NCBI GenBank assembly: GCA_028285445.1
Contig: JANQPQ010000016.1
Span: 62,001 to 126,000 of the forward strand
Length of the DNA: 64,000 nt
Origin: Cyclobacteriaceae bacterium
GTDB lineage: Bacteria > Bacteroidota > Bacteroidia > Cytophagales > Cyclobacteriaceae
Reading direction: 5' to 3'
A program made the position numbers and the translations under genes. The notes under the pieces are model-generated. The model was not told where the DNA came from, did no database searches, and saw only the letters and a program-made list of their open reading frames with translations. Each line of letters opens with the position of its first letter. Positions within the stretch are counted from its first letter, which is position 1. This document shows, piece by piece, positions 10,716 through 20,764 of this stretch.

Positions 10716-11711
10716 TTAGCCCTTCGTTTCTTCTTCAGAGTCTTCACTCCCACTTTCATCCTTCGAATCATCCGCAGCACTTTCATCTCCTGATTCTTCG
10801 GCAGCAGGCTCCTCGCTTGCTTCCTCCTCCGTGGCTTCTTCAGCTGGTGCTTCCTCTGTAGCCCCTTCCACGGCTTCTTCAGTAGCCTCGGCGGCACTCT
10901 CTTCAGTAGTTTCTTCTGCTACTGTTTCTTCAGTGGTCTCAGCGGTAACCTCCTCTGTAGCTTCCTCTGCTACGGCTTCTTCAGTGGTCTCAGCGGTAAC
11001 CTCCTCTGTTGCTTCCTCTGCTACTGCTTCTTCGGCGGTCTCAGCGTCAACCTCTTCCGTAGCTTCTTCTGCTACTGCTTCTTCAGCGGCCTCAGTGACA
11101 ACCTCCTCTGTAGCTTCTTCCGCTACTACTTCTTCAGTGGCCTCAGCGGCAACCTCTTCCGTAGTTTCTTCCGCTACCGCTTCTTCAACAGTGTCAGCAG
11201 CTACCTCTTCTGTTGCTTCATCGGAAATAACCTCTTCCGTAACTTCAGTCGTTGCAGTTGTATCTGCTACCTGCGCCTCCTCAGCCTTCTTCTTACCTCT
11301 TCTACTTCGTCTTGTTTTCGATTTAGATGGCTTAGCCTCTTTCAACAAGTTCTCGTTGTAGTCGACTAACTCAATTACGCACATCTCAGCATTATCACCT
11401 AAGCGACTGCCTGTCTTCAGAATTCGGGTATAACCTCCTGGTCGCTCTGCTACCTTTTCTGCTACTTCGTCAAAAAGAGCGCTGGTTGAGTATTTATCTT
11501 GCAGATATGAGAAAACAACTCGGCGGGAATGCGTAGTGTCTTCCTTTGCCCTGGTGATCAATGGCTCTACGTACTTTCTTAGAGCCTTGGCCTTGGCAAC
11601 CGTAGTTTTGATCCTCTTGTGTAGGATCAAAGACGTCGCCATATTGGAAAGCATTGCTTTCCTATGGGAGGACGTTCTACTTAAGTGATTAAATTTCTTC
11701 CCGTGTCTCAT
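10716..11711 (-). CDS. rplQ: Ribosomal protein L17 with a long acidic repeat tail
   Basis: Residues 1-122 are a normal L17 ([20 protein letters not shown]), a large-subunit protein near the exit tunnel. Then come a basic hinge (123-142, [16 protein letters not shown]) and about 190 residues of Glu/Ala/Thr/Val-rich sequence to residue 331. The tail holds six in-phase 17-residue units (179-280; [17 protein letters not shown] type) and ends in a Ser/Asp/Glu stretch. It has no internal stop and is in frame with rplQ, so it is part of the product. It is very acidic, which is odd for a ribosomal protein. Last gene of the operon; starts 1 base after the rpoA stop. Confidence 0.95.
   Translation of the reverse strand: MRHGKKFNHLSRTSSHRKAMLSNMATSLILHKRIKTTVAKAKALRKYVEPLITRAKEDTTHSRRVVFSYLQDKYSTSALFDEVAEKVAERPGGYTRILKTGSRLGDNAEMCVIELVDYNENLLKEAKPSKSKTRRSRRGKKKAEEAQVADTTATTEVTEEVISDEATEEVAADTVEEAVAEETTEEVAAEATEEVVAEEATEEVVTEAAEEAVAEEATEEVDAETAEEAVAEEATEEVTAETTEEAVAEEATEEVTAETTEETVAEETTEESAAEATEEAVEGATEEAPAEEATEEEASEEPAAEESGDESAADDSKDESGSEDSEEETKG
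10872..11177 (-). repeat. 51-bp tandem repeat (six units) in the rplQ tail
   Basis: Six copies of a 51-base unit encode the 17-residue acidic repeat of L17. Neighbouring copies in the middle of the array are nearly identical, while the outer ones have diverged. A whole number of codons per unit means copy-number change keeps the frame. Confidence 0.85.
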
Positions 11712-11712
11712 C

Positions 11713-12705
11713 TTAATTATCTTCTTCTAATTTGTATTTAGATAAGTCCATCCCGAAGGTCAGGCTCTTATCTGCCACTAGTTGCTCAAGTTCAGCTAGT
11801 GACTTCTTTCCGAAGTTTCGGAACTTCATCATATCGGAGATCTCCAGTCTAACAAGATCGCCAAGAGTTTTTACATCAGCTGCTTTCAGGCAGTTATAAG
11901 CGCGTACTGAAAGATCCAAGTCATTCAAAGGCGTCTTAAGCAGCTTTCTCATGTGCAGCAACTCCTCATCTACGGCTTCAGGCTCGCCTGAATCCGAAGT
12001 TTCCAGGATCATAGTCTGATCTGAGAATAACATAAAATGCTGAATGAGAATGTTTGCTGCTCCTTTGAGTGCATTTTCCGGATGAATTGAGCCATCGGTT
12101 TCTATATCCAGAATCAGCATCTCGTAGTCAGTTTTCTGCTCTACCCTGGTATTCTCAATGCTGTACTTAACGTTCTTGATCGGAGTGAAGATTGCATCGA
12201 TAGGAATAAAGCCAAAAGTTTGCTCAGATGGCTTGCTCTCTTCAGCTGGTAAATAACCTCTACCCTTTTCGATAGTAAGCTCTATTTCCAACTCCGCAGA
12301 ATCATCCAGGTTGCAAATCACATGCTCGGGATTAAGTATCTCGAAAGCAGTTGTAAAGTTTGCAATATCTCCTGCTGTGATGACCTTCTGATTCTTTACC
12401 GCTATAGTAACTTTATTGTCTAGTGTCTCACTTACCTTCTTGAACCTAACTTGCTTAAGGTTCAACACGATCTCAGCGACATCTTCCACAACACCCTCTA
12501 TGGTTGAGAACTCGTGTAAAACACCAGGTATTTTTACGCCTGTGATGGCATAACCTTCTAGCGACGACAATAGAATTCTTCTCAAAGCATTACCGACAGT
12601 TACGCCGTAGCCTCTTTCAAGTGGCTTAAATGTGAAAAGTCCGCGGAAGTCATCCGCTTTTTCCATTACAACCTTTTCAGGCATCTGAAATGCTAGAATA
12701 GACAT
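11713..12705 (-). CDS. rpoA: RNA polymerase alpha subunit
   Basis: 330 residues, normal length. The N-terminal dimerisation domain has the typical [20 protein letters not shown]. After a linker, the C-terminal domain has [20 protein letters not shown] and [12 protein letters not shown], the helix-hairpin surface that contacts UP elements and activators. Located between rpsD and rplQ in the usual alpha-operon order. Confidence 0.98.
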   Translation of the reverse strand: MSILAFQMPEKVVMEKADDFRGLFTFKPLERGYGVTVGNALRRILLSSLEGYAITGVKIPGVLHEFSTIEGVVEDVAEIVLNLKQVRFKKVSETLDNKVTIAVKNQKVITAGDIANFTTAFEILNPEHVICNLDDSAELEIELTIEKGRGYLPAEESKPSEQTFGFIPIDAIFTPIKNVKYSIENTRVEQKTDYEMLILDIETDGSIHPENALKGAANILIQHFMLFSDQTMILETSDSGEPEAVDEELLHMRKLLKTPLNDLDLSVRAYNCLKAADVKTLGDLVRLEISDMMKFRNFGKKSLAELEQLVADKSLTFGMDLSKYKLEEDN

Positions 12706-12749
12706 ATCTTATCTTTTGTATTTTTTATGATCTAAAAATTCAACTAGGA

Positions 12750-13352
12750 TTACTTGGAATAGAGTTCCACTATTAATTGCTCCTGAATATTTTCAGGGAT
12801 CTCATCCCTCAGGGGCATTGCCACAACCTTTCCTGACATTGCACTGCCATCCCATTCTAACCAGGGGAATGACTTGTTGTTAGCAGCAAGGCTATCAGTA
12901 ATGGCCAATAGTGACTTGGATTTCTCTCTAACTTCCACAGTATCTCCGATTTTAACAGAGAATGAAGGAATATTCACCACACTTCCATTAACTAGAATGT
13001 GCTTGTGCAATACAAGCTGCCTTGCACCTCTTCTCGTAGGCGCAATACCAAGGCGGTAAACAATATTGTCCAGTCTTGCCTCCAATAGTTGGAGAAGCAA
13101 TTCCCCGGTAATACCGGTCTTACGGGAAGCCTTATCAAATAAGTTGGAGAATTGACGTTCAAGTACTCCGTAGGTATACTTTGCCTTTTGTTTCTCCATA
13201 AGCTGCAATGCATATTCAGATTGCTTTCTTCTCCTGTTTCTGCCATGATGGCCTGGAGGGTAAGCTTTCTTCTGCAGAGCTTTGCTGGGGCCGAAGATTG
13301 GGTCATTAAATCTCCTTGCTACTTTAGACCGTGGTCCTGTATATCTTGCCAT
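12750..13352 (-). CDS. rpsD: Ribosomal protein S4
   Basis: 200 residues. A primary 16S rRNA binder that nucleates the 30S body. Starts [15 protein letters not shown] and contains the S4 RNA-binding fold ([34 protein letters not shown]). The zinc-binding Cys residues seen in some S4 proteins are absent. Follows rpsK by 19 bases. Confidence 0.97.
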   Translation of the reverse strand: MARYTGPRSKVARRFNDPIFGPSKALQKKAYPPGHHGRNRRRKQSEYALQLMEKQKAKYTYGVLERQFSNLFDKASRKTGITGELLLQLLEARLDNIVYRLGIAPTRRGARQLVLHKHILVNGSVVNIPSFSVKIGDTVEVREKSKSLLAITDSLAANNKSFPWLEWDGSAMSGKVVAMPLRDEIPENIQEQLIVELYSK

Positions 13353-13371
13353 TTCCTATCAGTAAGTTTTA

Positions 13372-13764
13372 TTATACTCTTCTTCTTTTCGGCGGTCTGC
13401 AGCCGTTGTGAGGAAGAGGAGTAACGTCTTTAATTGTGGTTATTTCAATGCCGGTATTCTGAATAGTTCTGATTGCAGACTCCCTTCCCGCTCCTGGACC
13501 TTTCACAAAGATCTCAACTTTTCTTAGTCCGAGGTCATAGGCCTTCTGAGCACAATCGCTAGCTGCTTGTTGTGCGGCATATGGAGTGTTTTTCTTAGAA
13601 CCCTTAAAGCCCATTTTTCCGGCAGATGCCCAGGAAATCACCTGGCCAGTGCTGTTGGTCATTGAAATAATGATATTGTTAAAGGAAGCTTTAATATGAG
13701 CCTGTCCTACTGGCTCTACATTAACTACCCTTTTGCGACCTTTATCTTTTCTTTTTTCAGCCAT
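13372..13764 (-). CDS. rpsK: Ribosomal protein S11
   Basis: 130 residues, a platform protein of the 30S subunit near the mRNA exit. Motifs: [31 protein letters not shown] and the basic C-terminus [13 protein letters not shown]. It lies in the standard order rpsM-rpsK-rpsD. Confidence 0.97.
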   Translation of the reverse strand: MAEKRKDKGRKRVVNVEPVGQAHIKASFNNIIISMTNSTGQVISWASAGKMGFKGSKKNTPYAAQQAASDCAQKAYDLGLRKVEIFVKGPGAGRESAIRTIQNTGIEITTIKDVTPLPHNGCRPPKRRRV

Positions 13765-13788
13765 ATTCTTTTACTGTATGATTAAGGC

Positions 13789-14169
13789 CTAACCCTTAGG
13801 CGCCTTCTTCTTATTAGCAACAGTTTTTCTTTTACCTTTTCTAGTTCTGGAGTTGTTTTTAGTTTTTTGGCCTCTTACTGGAAGTCCTCTTCTGTGACGA
13901 AGCCCCCGGTAGCAACCAATATCCAGTAGACGTTTGATACTAAGCTGCACTTCTGATTTCAGAACACCTTCTACCCTGAAATTCTCAGAGATAATTGATC
14001 TGATCTTATTTGCTTCTTCGTCCGTCCAGTCCTCAACCTTTTTGTCCCAGTCGATGCCCGCCTCAGTTAGAATTTTCTGTGCTGAACTACGACCTATTCC
14101 AAAGATATAGGTAAGGCCTATCTCGCCTCTTTTGTTATTTGGGATATCAACTCCTGATATTCTAGCCAT
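13789..14169 (-). CDS. rpsM: Ribosomal protein S13
   Basis: 126 residues. Head protein of the 30S subunit, contacting P-site tRNA and the 50S bridge. Motifs: [20 protein letters not shown] and [20 protein letters not shown], followed by a basic tail. Lies 18 bases after rpmJ. Confidence 0.97.
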   Translation of the reverse strand: MARISGVDIPNNKRGEIGLTYIFGIGRSSAQKILTEAGIDWDKKVEDWTDEEANKIRSIISENFRVEGVLKSEVQLSIKRLLDIGCYRGLRHRRGLPVRGQKTKNNSRTRKGKRKTVANKKKAPKG

Positions 14170-14187
14170 AATTATATTGCTCTAAGA

Positions 14188-14304
14188 TTATCCTTGTCTT
14201 TGTTTAAATCGAGGATTCTTCTTGTTAATCACATACAATTTGCCTTTGCGGCGAATTATCTTGCAGTCGGCACTCCTCTTCTTAACTGATGCTCGTACTT
14301 TCAT
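14188..14304 (-). CDS. rpmJ: Ribosomal protein L36 (zinc-free form)
   Basis: 38 residues: [38 protein letters not shown]. The pattern and position between infA and rpmJ's usual partner rpsM identify L36 despite its size. Of the four zinc ligands of the classical form, only Cys14 remains; the others read Ser, Asn and Phe. It is thus the zinc-independent type, which works without metal. It starts 2 bases after the infA stop. Confidence 0.95.
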   Translation of the reverse strand: MKVRASVKKRSADCKIIRRKGKLYVINKKNPRFKQRQG

Positions 14305-14306
14305 AA

Positions 14307-14525
14307 CTATTTGTATCTATATACAATTCTACCTTTTGTTAAGTCATAGGGAGACATTTCCAACTTCACCTTATCACCTGGTAAAATTTTGATGTAGTGC
14401 ATCCTCATCTTACCAGAAATATGTGCAATCACCTGATGTCCATTCTCCAGCTCCACCCTGAACATAGCATTTGACAATGCCTCTACGATAGTTCCGTCTT
14501 GTTCAATTGAAGGCTGTTTGGCCAT
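14307..14525 (-). CDS. infA: Translation initiation factor IF-1
   Basis: 72 residues, the exact usual length, a single OB-fold (S1-like) domain that occupies the A site during initiation. Motifs: [53 protein letters not shown]. Lies between map and rpmJ with 2-3-base gaps. Confidence 0.98.
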   Translation of the reverse strand: MAKQPSIEQDGTIVEALSNAMFRVELENGHQVIAHISGKMRMHYIKILPGDKVKLEMSPYDLTKGRIVYRYK

Positions 14526-14528
14526 AAA

Positions 14529-15302
14529 CTAATTGTTAAAGTTCTCCTCTATGTACTCGTGGGTCGTTAAGACCTCTGTTTCATCCTTAAAAATCGCAAC
14601 TGTGTGCTCAAAATGTGCCGAAGGCGCTCTATCCGCTGTTCTTATAGTCCAGCCATCCGCTTCCTGTACCACGTTCCTTTTTCCTAAGTTAATCATGGGC
14701 TCTATCGCGATAACTAACCCATCACTTAACTTTGGGCCTCTCCCACGCTTTCCATAGTTAGGGATCTCTGGTCCTTCATGAAGCTTCTTGCCCAATCCAT
14801 GACCAACCAATTCTCTAACTACTGAGTAACCATGGTCTTCGGTATAACTTTGCACGGCAAAACCAATATCTCCAACACGATTACCATATACCGCCTGCTC
14901 AATGCCCTTGTAAAGCGACTCCTTTGTTACCTGAATCAGCTTCTCTACTTCATCACTTACTTTTCCTACCGGATAAGTATAGGCAGAATCGCTGTGGTAC
15001 CCTTTGAAATACACTCCGCAATCAATGGAGACAATGTCCCCTTCCTGTAGCTCTGCTTCGCTGGGAAAACCGTGAACTACATTTTCATTTAGACTGATAC
15101 ACAACGTATATGGGAAGCCATTGTAATTCTTGAATGATGGTATTCCACCGTTGTCAAGAATAAATTCTTCCGCCAGCCTATCAAGCTCAATAGTTTTCAC
15201 TCCAGGCCTGATCTTCTTAGCGATCTCACCGTGGACTTTGCCCAGTATCTGAGCACTTTCCTTGATTATCTCAACTTCTTCTCTAGTCTTATGATAAATC
15301 AT
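14529..15302 (-). CDS. map: Methionine aminopeptidase, type I
   Basis: 257 residues. Removes the initiator Met from nascent proteins. The pita-bread fold ligands are all visible: the two Asp in SIDCGVYFKGYHSDSAY, His in ELVGHGLGKKLHEGPE, Glu in AIEPMINLG and Glu in FEHTVAIF; the His of NENVVHGFPSE is the catalytic one near the N-terminus. There is no N-terminal zinc-finger extension. Sits between secY (7-base gap) and infA, the common Bacteroidota order. Confidence 0.97.
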   Translation of the reverse strand: MIYHKTREEVEIIKESAQILGKVHGEIAKKIRPGVKTIELDRLAEEFILDNGGIPSFKNYNGFPYTLCISLNENVVHGFPSEAELQEGDIVSIDCGVYFKGYHSDSAYTYPVGKVSDEVEKLIQVTKESLYKGIEQAVYGNRVGDIGFAVQSYTEDHGYSVVRELVGHGLGKKLHEGPEIPNYGKRGRGPKLSDGLVIAIEPMINLGKRNVVQEADGWTIRTADRAPSAHFEHTVAIFKDETEVLTTHEYIEENFNN

Positions 15303-15309
15303 AACCTAG

Positions 15310-16635
15310 TTAGGAAGCCACTGCAACATTTTGAGAACGTCCCTTAACCCGACCCGATTTCATCATGCCTTCGTAGTGTCTCATCAATAAGTAGCTTTCG
15401 ATTTGCTGCAGGGTATCAAGTATAACGCCCACCATAATCAAAAGGGATGTTCCACCATAAAACTGAGAAAAACCAGGACTAACCCCAGCAATCACTGCAA
15501 AAGCTGGCATGATGGCCACAATTGCAAGGAAGATAGATCCAGGGAAAGTTATTCGAGTTAAAATATTATCTATAAACTCTGAAGTTTCATTACCGGGCTT
15601 TATGCCAGGTACAAAACCACCATTTCTTTGCATATCACTGGCGATCTGTTTTGGATTAACTGTAATCGCAGTGTAGAAAAATGTGAATACCAGAATCAGT
15701 ATTCCAAAAACTAAGTTGTACTGCCATGAAGTGAAATCACTAAAGGCAGTACCTATATAAACCGCTATATCGCTATCGGTCCAAAAACCCGCCAACATAG
15801 AAGGTATAAACATCAATGCCTGAGCAAAGATGATTGGCATTACGCCGGCAGAGTTTACCTTCAATGGAATGTACTGGCGTTGTCCACCATATACTTTGTT
15901 ACCTATTGCCTGTTTTGCGTATTGCACTGGTATTCTCCTAACTGCCTGAGTGAACATAACCACTGCCATTACTACAAAGAATAAAGCAACCAGTTCCAGT
16001 ACAAAAGCCAGCGCCCCACTCATTCCCCGTGAAATACCTTCACCTAGCAATTCGGCCGGAAGCCTGGAGATGATACCAATCATGATCAGCATTGAAATAC
16101 CATTGCCAATTCCACGATCAGTTATTCTTTCTCCTAACCACATGGTAAACATTGTACCTGTCACCAGTATTATAATCGAAGCGATCTTAAAGAAAACCGC
16201 GTTTATTACCACTGCTTCCGCTGGAACATATGCCGTCAAATAACTAAATGATTGAGCTACTGTAATAACAATCGTTAGCACCCTGGTTATCTGATTCATC
16301 TTCTTCCGGCCAGACTCACCCTCCTTCTGAAGCTTCTGGAAGTAGGGCACCGCCACCGTGAGTAGTTGCACCACGATTGAAGCGGATATATAAGGCATAA
16401 TCCCCAGGGCAAAAATTGACGCCCGGTTAAAGGCACCACCCAAGAAGGTATCAAGCAACCCAAATATTCCAGATGCCTGACCAACCAAACTCTTCAGTGC
16501 TACCGGATCAATTCCAGGAAGAACTACAAATGAGCCCAGCCTGAAAATGATCAAAAACCCGATCGTATTTAGGATCCGGTTTCTGAGCTCTTCAATAGCA
16601 AAAATGTTCTTTATGGTTGTAATGAATTTCTTCAT
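15310..16635 (-). CDS. secY: Protein translocase subunit SecY
   Basis: 441 residues with about ten membrane helices. The channel of the general secretion pathway, which works with SecE (43078) and SecG. Motifs: RLGSFVVLPGIDP near TM1, the plug segment after it (GLLDTFLGGAFNRASIFALG), and KPGNETSEFIDNILTRITFP toward the end. The ATG overlaps the rplO stop by 4 bases. Confidence 0.97.
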   Translation of the reverse strand: MKKFITTIKNIFAIEELRNRILNTIGFLIIFRLGSFVVLPGIDPVALKSLVGQASGIFGLLDTFLGGAFNRASIFALGIMPYISASIVVQLLTVAVPYFQKLQKEGESGRKKMNQITRVLTIVITVAQSFSYLTAYVPAEAVVINAVFFKIASIIILVTGTMFTMWLGERITDRGIGNGISMLIMIGIISRLPAELLGEGISRGMSGALAFVLELVALFFVVMAVVMFTQAVRRIPVQYAKQAIGNKVYGGQRQYIPLKVNSAGVMPIIFAQALMFIPSMLAGFWTDSDIAVYIGTAFSDFTSWQYNLVFGILILVFTFFYTAITVNPKQIASDMQRNGGFVPGIKPGNETSEFIDNILTRITFPGSIFLAIVAIMPAFAVIAGVSPGFSQFYGGTSLLIMVGVILDTLQQIESYLLMRHYEGMMKSGRVKGRSQNVAVAS

Positions 16636-17084
16636 CCTTCAAATTTCACTGCTTTGCCACCAGCTTTTTCAATAGCTTCAACTGCCGACTTTGAGAATGC
16701 ATGAACCTCAACTTCTACTTTAGCCTTCAACTCGCCTCTGCCCAAAACCTTCACCAAATCTTTCTTTCCGGCTAAACCATTTGATATCAGCAACTCTACA
16801 TCTACCTTTTTTGCTTTCGTCTTCTCCGCTAATTCCTGTAGGGTATCCAGATTAATAGGTTTGTATTCTACCCTATTGTGATTCTTAAACCCGAATTTGG
16901 GAACACGCCTTTGCAGTGGCATCTGCCCACCTTCAAAACCTTGCTTTTGAGAATAGCCAGATCTTGACTTAGCCCCATTGTGGCCTCTTGTCGATGTGCC
17001 TCCACGACCAGACCCCTGGCCACGGCCTATCCTTTTTCTTGTCTTCGTTGACCCTTCAGCAGGTTTTAATGTATGCAAATCCAT
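16632..17084 (-). CDS. rplO: Ribosomal protein L15
   Basis: 150 residues. Late 50S assembly protein. The N-terminal Gly/Arg-rich extension (TRKRIGRGQGSGRGGTSTRG) threads into 23S rRNA, and the folded part carries FEGGQMPLQRRVPKFGF. Overlaps secY by 4 bases. Confidence 0.97.
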   Translation of the reverse strand: MDLHTLKPAEGSTKTRKRIGRGQGSGRGGTSTRGHNGAKSRSGYSQKQGFEGGQMPLQRRVPKFGFKNHNRVEYKPINLDTLQELAEKTKAKKVDVELLISNGLAGKKDLVKVLGRGELKAKVEVEVHAFSKSAVEAIEKAGGKAVKFEG

Positions 17085-17086
17085 AA

Positions 17087-17266
17087 TTATGCTTCTGTTA
17101 CCTTAACCAGGTGCTGAACCTTGTTAATCATTCCTTGAATTTGTGGAGTTAATTCTACCTCCACAGTCTTATCAATTCTACCTAAGCCAAGAGCTTGTAT
17201 AGTCAGCTTTTGCCTCTTTGGTCTATTGATTGTACTTCTTACTTGCGAGATTTTAACCTTTGCCAT
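17087..17266 (-). CDS. rpmD: Ribosomal protein L30
   Basis: 59 residues from the ATG at 17266 (MAKVKISQVRSTINRPKRQK), the usual length for bacterial L30. The frame is open further to 17299, but those codons lie over the end of rpsE and do not match the family. Gap to the rpsE stop is 4 bases. Confidence 0.95.
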   Translation of the reverse strand: MAKVKISQVRSTINRPKRQKLTIQALGLGRIDKTVEVELTPQIQGMINKVQHLVKVTEA

Positions 17267-17270
17267 TCCT

Positions 17271-17789
17271 TTAACCATTAAAGACTTTTGACAATTCAAC
17301 TCCTCTGTATTGAGCTACGGTGTAGGCATCTCTCATCTTCATCAAAGCATCGAATGTCGCTTTCACAACATTATGAGGATTCGACGAACCTTTTGATTTT
17401 GCCAACACATCCTTAACACCGGCACTTTCCAACACAGCACGCATGGCACCACCTGCAATTACCCCAGTACCTGGAGCCGCAGGTTTAAGCAAAACTAGCC
17501 CCCCGCCATATTTTCCTATAGCTTCGTGTGGTACTGAATTCTTGAAAATTGGCACTTTTACCAAGTTCTTTTTGGCATCATCAATACCCTTGGTAATTGC
17601 GTCAGTAACTTCATTAGCCTTGCCAAGTCCGAAACCTACCACACCGTTGCCATCTCCAACCACTACAATGGCCGAGAAGCTAAATCTTCTACCACCTTTT
17701 ACAACCTTCGCTACCCTCTTAATGGCAACAACTCGTTCTTTGAGGTCAATCTCGCTGGCTTTTACTGCTCTTATATTTTGCTGTGACAT
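17271..17789 (-). CDS. rpsE: Ribosomal protein S5
   Basis: 172 residues. 30S protein involved in decoding fidelity and mRNA unwinding. Motifs: [20 protein letters not shown] and [19 protein letters not shown] of the N-terminal dsRBD-like fold; [20 protein letters not shown] in the C-terminal half. Confidence 0.97.
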   Translation of the reverse strand: MSQQNIRAVKASEIDLKERVVAIKRVAKVVKGGRRFSFSAIVVVGDGNGVVGFGLGKANEVTDAITKGIDDAKKNLVKVPIFKNSVPHEAIGKYGGGLVLLKPAAPGTGVIAGGAMRAVLESAGVKDVLAKSKGSSNPHNVVKATFDALMKMRDAYTVAQYRGVELSKVFNG

Positions 17790-17800
17790 AGTGCTTAAAT

Positions 17801-18151
17801 CTAAAATTCTAATCCGCCTTCTCTTGCTCCTTCTGCCAATGACTTAATTTGGCCATGGTAGGAATATCCGCCGCGATCAAATACTATCGACTTCACTCCA
17901 GCTGCTACCGCCTTTTCTGCTATTTTCTTACCAACATTTTTCGAATCTTCCATTTTGGCGTTTTTCTTCACTCCTATTTCGTAGGAAGAAACCGATGCCA
18001 ATGTATGTCCCTTGCTATCGTCAATAATTTGAGCATAAACGGCTCTATTGCTTCTGAACACAGAAAGTCTAGGCCTTTCAGTAGTCCCTGAGATTTTGTT
18101 TCTAATCCCTCTGCGGATTCTTAGTCTCCTATGCGTCTTAGTAATCGCCAT
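17801..18151 (-). CDS. rplR: Ribosomal protein L18
   Basis: 116 residues. 5S rRNA-binding protein of the central protuberance. Motifs: [35 protein letters not shown], and [20 protein letters not shown] at the C-terminus. Confidence 0.97.
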   Translation of the reverse strand: MAITKTHRRLRIRRGIRNKISGTTERPRLSVFRSNRAVYAQIIDDSKGHTLASVSSYEIGVKKNAKMEDSKNVGKKIAEKAVAAGVKSIVFDRGGYSYHGQIKSLAEGAREGGLEF

Positions 18152-18159
18152 TTCTCTAA

Positions 18160-18714
18160 TTATTTAGCTGCTGCAGTCTTACCTGCTTTTCTTCTAATAT
18201 GCTCGCCAACGAATCGGATACCTTTACCCTTGTATGGCTCTACTTTTCTCAATGACTTAATCTTGGCGGCAACATGACCAATTAGTTGCTTATCAATCCC
18301 CTCCAAAGTCACTTTGGGGCTTTTTCCTTTTTCAGTCTCAGCTTTTACGCTTAATTCCTCTGGAATCGCCAGAAAAATATTGTGGGAGTATCCCAGGCTA
18401 AGCTCCAAAACATTCCCTTGAACGCTAGCTTTGTAACCAACACCAACTAGTTCCAATTCCTTGGTATAACCAGCGTTAACACCTACCACCATGTTGTTGA
18501 TCAGCGATCTATACAATCCGTGCAATGCTCTGTGATCTTTTTGATCGGTTGGTCTTGCCAACGAGGCCGAACCATCTTCAACAGTTAGCTTAAAGTCAGC
18601 TGGCACACTTTCAGACAGCTCTCCTTTAGGTCCTTTCACAGTTACCTGCCCATCTTTTTGTTCGATGGTTACGCCTTCGGGAATATCAATTACTTTGTTA
18701 CCTATTCTTGACAT
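18160..18714 (-). CDS. rplF: Ribosomal protein L6
   Basis: 184 residues. Two duplicated domains near the factor-binding site of the 50S. Motifs: MSRIGNKVIDIPEGVTI, HRALHGLYRSLINNMVVGV and EPYKGKGIRFVGEHIRRKAG, the L6 C-terminal signature. Confidence 0.97.
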   Translation of the reverse strand: MSRIGNKVIDIPEGVTIEQKDGQVTVKGPKGELSESVPADFKLTVEDGSASLARPTDQKDHRALHGLYRSLINNMVVGVNAGYTKELELVGVGYKASVQGNVLELSLGYSHNIFLAIPEELSVKAETEKGKSPKVTLEGIDKQLIGHVAAKIKSLRKVEPYKGKGIRFVGEHIRRKAGKTAAAK

Positions 18715-18727
18715 CTTCGTTCAGCTT

Positions 18728-19126
18728 TTAGTAAACGTAACAGAGTACTTCGCCCCCAACATTCTCCTGCCTGGCTTGCTTGTCAGTCATTACACCATGT
18801 GATGTTGACATGATAGCGACACCCAGACCGTTTAGTACGCGAGGAAGATTATTTCCCTTTGCATACTTTCTCAGCCCTGGACGACTAGCCCTCTCCAATT
18901 TCACTATAGCGGAGGTCTTAGTTACAGGGTTATACTTCAATGCGATTTTGATATTTCCTTGCGGGCCAACGTTCTCTTCAAACTTATAATTCTGGATATA
19001 ACCTTGGTCGAAAAGGACCTTAGTCATCTCCCTTTTGATGTTTGATCCAGGTATATCAACAATCCTGTGATTAGCCTTAATCGCATTGCGAATCCTTGTT
19101 AAAAAATCTGCTATAGGATCTGTCAT
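18728..19126 (-). CDS. rpsH: Ribosomal protein S8
   Basis: 132 residues from the ATG at 19126 (MTDPIADFLTRIRNAIKANH), normal for S8, a 16S rRNA central-domain binder and, in E. coli, a translational repressor of the spc operon. The frame runs on to 19186, but the extra 20 codons do not match the family. C-terminal signature: ISTSHGVMTDKQAR-like (IMSTSHGVMTDKQARQENVG). Confidence 0.95.
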   Translation of the reverse strand: MTDPIADFLTRIRNAIKANHRIVDIPGSNIKREMTKVLFDQGYIQNYKFEENVGPQGNIKIALKYNPVTKTSAIVKLERASRPGLRKYAKGNNLPRVLNGLGVAIMSTSHGVMTDKQARQENVGGEVLCYVY

Positions 19127-19219
19127 TTTACGCTTTTTATAAACTAAAAAATGCACACCGCCGAAACGGCCTGCAAAGTTACTCAACTATTTATTTTTAT
19201 TGAAGAAAACTACAATCTT

Positions 19220-19489
19220 TTACCAGCTGGATTTCGTAACACCGGGGATCAATCCTGCACTTGCCATTTTACGAAATGCCACCCTCGAAATCCCGAACTT
19301 CCTCATATACCCCTTGGGTCTTCCAGTAAGTTTGCATCTGTTGTGCAATCTCACAGGAGAAGCATTCCTGGGCAGTTTATCCAACGCCTCATAATCGCCA
19401 GCGGCTTTTAGGGCAGCTCTTTTCTCTGCATATCTAGCAACCAGCTTTTGTCGCTTTCTTTCTCTTGCTTTTATTGACTCTTTTGCCAT
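19220..19489 (-). CDS. rpsN: Ribosomal protein S14 (zinc-free form)
   Basis: 89 residues, the longer S14 type without the CxxC zinc ribbon. Motifs: [37 protein letters not shown] and [20 protein letters not shown]. It contributes to the 30S head. Confidence 0.97.
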   Translation of the reverse strand: MAKESIKARERKRQKLVARYAEKRAALKAAGDYEALDKLPRNASPVRLHNRCKLTGRPKGYMRKFGISRVAFRKMASAGLIPGVTKSSW

Positions 19490-19495
19490 AAGAAA

Positions 19496-20050
19496 TTAAT
19501 TGTTCTTGTTTGAGAAGGGCATTCCAAATGCCTTCAACAGTTCATAACTCTCCTCGTCACTATTGGCAGAGGTTACGAACGTAATGTTCATCCCACTGAT
19601 CCTAGTCACTTTATCTATACTGATCTCAGGAAAAATAATTTGTTCCTTAACACCAAGTGTGTAGTTACCACGACCATCAAACCCCTTGTCATTCACTCCT
19701 CTGAAATCCCTAACCCGTGGTAAGGCTACGTTCATAAGCCTGTCCATGAACTCGTACATCTTGTCGCCTCTTAGTGTAACTCGAGCTCCAATTGGCATAC
19801 CCTCTCTTAGCTTAAAATTCGATACCGACTTCTTAGCTATCGTTGGAACTGCCTTTTGCCCGGTTATGGTTGAGAGCTCCTCCACACCCATGTCAACAAG
19901 CTTCTTGTCACTTACTGCGTCTCCGATACCTTTGTTGATACTGATTTTCTCAATCCTAGGTACCTGCATCACAGAAGTGTACTGGAATTTATCCTTCAAC
20001 TGAGGAACAATCTCAGTTAGGTATCTATCTTTCAATCTTGGACTAGCCAT
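19496..20050 (-). CDS. rplE: Ribosomal protein L5
   Basis: 184 residues. Binds 5S rRNA and contacts P-site tRNA. Motifs: [58 protein letters not shown] and [17 protein letters not shown]. The start overlaps the rplX end by 8 bases. Confidence 0.97.
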   Translation of the reverse strand: MASPRLKDRYLTEIVPQLKDKFQYTSVMQVPRIEKISINKGIGDAVSDKKLVDMGVEELSTITGQKAVPTIAKKSVSNFKLREGMPIGARVTLRGDKMYEFMDRLMNVALPRVRDFRGVNDKGFDGRGNYTLGVKEQIIFPEISIDKVTRISGMNITFVTSANSDEESYELLKAFGMPFSNKNN

Positions 20051-20390
20051 TCTTTATAAATTCTCCTGTTTTCTTCGAATATCTCTGAAGCTTGCCACCA
20101 TCATTAAGTTTCCTACCAACTCTGGTAGCTTCTCCGTTTGAAGGATCAACCACCATCAGATTACTGATGTGAATCGAAGCCTCAGTATTTTGAATTCCAC
20201 CTTCGGGGCTTTCCGCTGAAGGCTTGATATGCTTAGTAACCATATTGGCTCCTTCTACTATTGCGCGATTCTTTGAGCGCAAAACTTCAAGCACCTTACC
20301 ACTTTTGCCCTTTGAGTTACCCGCAATGATTTTCACGGTATCACCTTTAGCAACGTGGAACTTCTTGATCTTATTTACTTTTCTACTCAT
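20043..20390 (-). CDS. rplX: Ribosomal protein L24
   Basis: 115 residues. Assembly initiator of the 50S subunit. The KOW motif is plain: [20 protein letters not shown]; later [14 protein letters not shown]. Overlaps rplE by 8 bases, consistent with coupled translation. Confidence 0.97.
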   Translation of the reverse strand: MSRKVNKIKKFHVAKGDTVKIIAGNSKGKSGKVLEVLRSKNRAIVEGANMVTKHIKPSAESPEGGIQNTEASIHISNLMVVDPSNGEATRVGRKLNDGGKLQRYSKKTGEFIKNG

Positions 20391-20392
20391 TG

Positions 20393-20761
20393 TTATAACA
20401 CTTCAGGAGCCAATGAAACAATCTTCATGAATTTTTTCTCTCTAAGCTCTCTCGCCACTGGTCCAAAAATCCTGGTTCCGCGAGGCTCATCTTGAGGAGT
20501 AAGCAACACAGCTGCGTTGTCTTCGAATCTGATATAGGAACCATCTTTTCTTCTCACCTCTTTTTTGGTTCTTACTACAACCGCTTTTGACACTGTTCCT
20601 TTTTTCAGTTGACTTGAGGACATTGCAGCTTTTACAGTAACCACTATAGTATCACCAACGCTAGCGTACCTTTTCTTTGTTCCTCCTAAAACGCGAATGC
20701 AGAGCACTTCCTTGGCTCCGCTATTATCCGCTACAGTTAATCTCGATTCTTGTTGTACCAT
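20393..20761 (-). CDS. rplN: Ribosomal protein L14
   Basis: 122 residues, the exact usual length. Motifs: [32 protein letters not shown], and [20 protein letters not shown], the C-terminal signature. It forms inter-subunit bridges. Confidence 0.98.
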   Translation of the reverse strand: MVQQESRLTVADNSGAKEVLCIRVLGGTKKRYASVGDTIVVTVKAAMSSSQLKKGTVSKAVVVRTKKEVRRKDGSYIRFEDNAAVLLTPQDEPRGTRIFGPVARELREKKFMKIVSLAPEVL

Positions 20762-20764
20762 CGG

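Noticed and set aside
10872..11177. Regular 51-bp repeats, considered as a CRISPR array
   Set aside because: There are no unique spacers; the units are contiguous, in frame and coding, and no cas genes are near.
10831..11361. A 176-codon open frame on the plus strand, rich in Ser/Val/Ala
   Set aside because: It is the antisense of the rplQ repeat tail. The repeats keep all frames open; the composition is a by-product and no family is recognisable.
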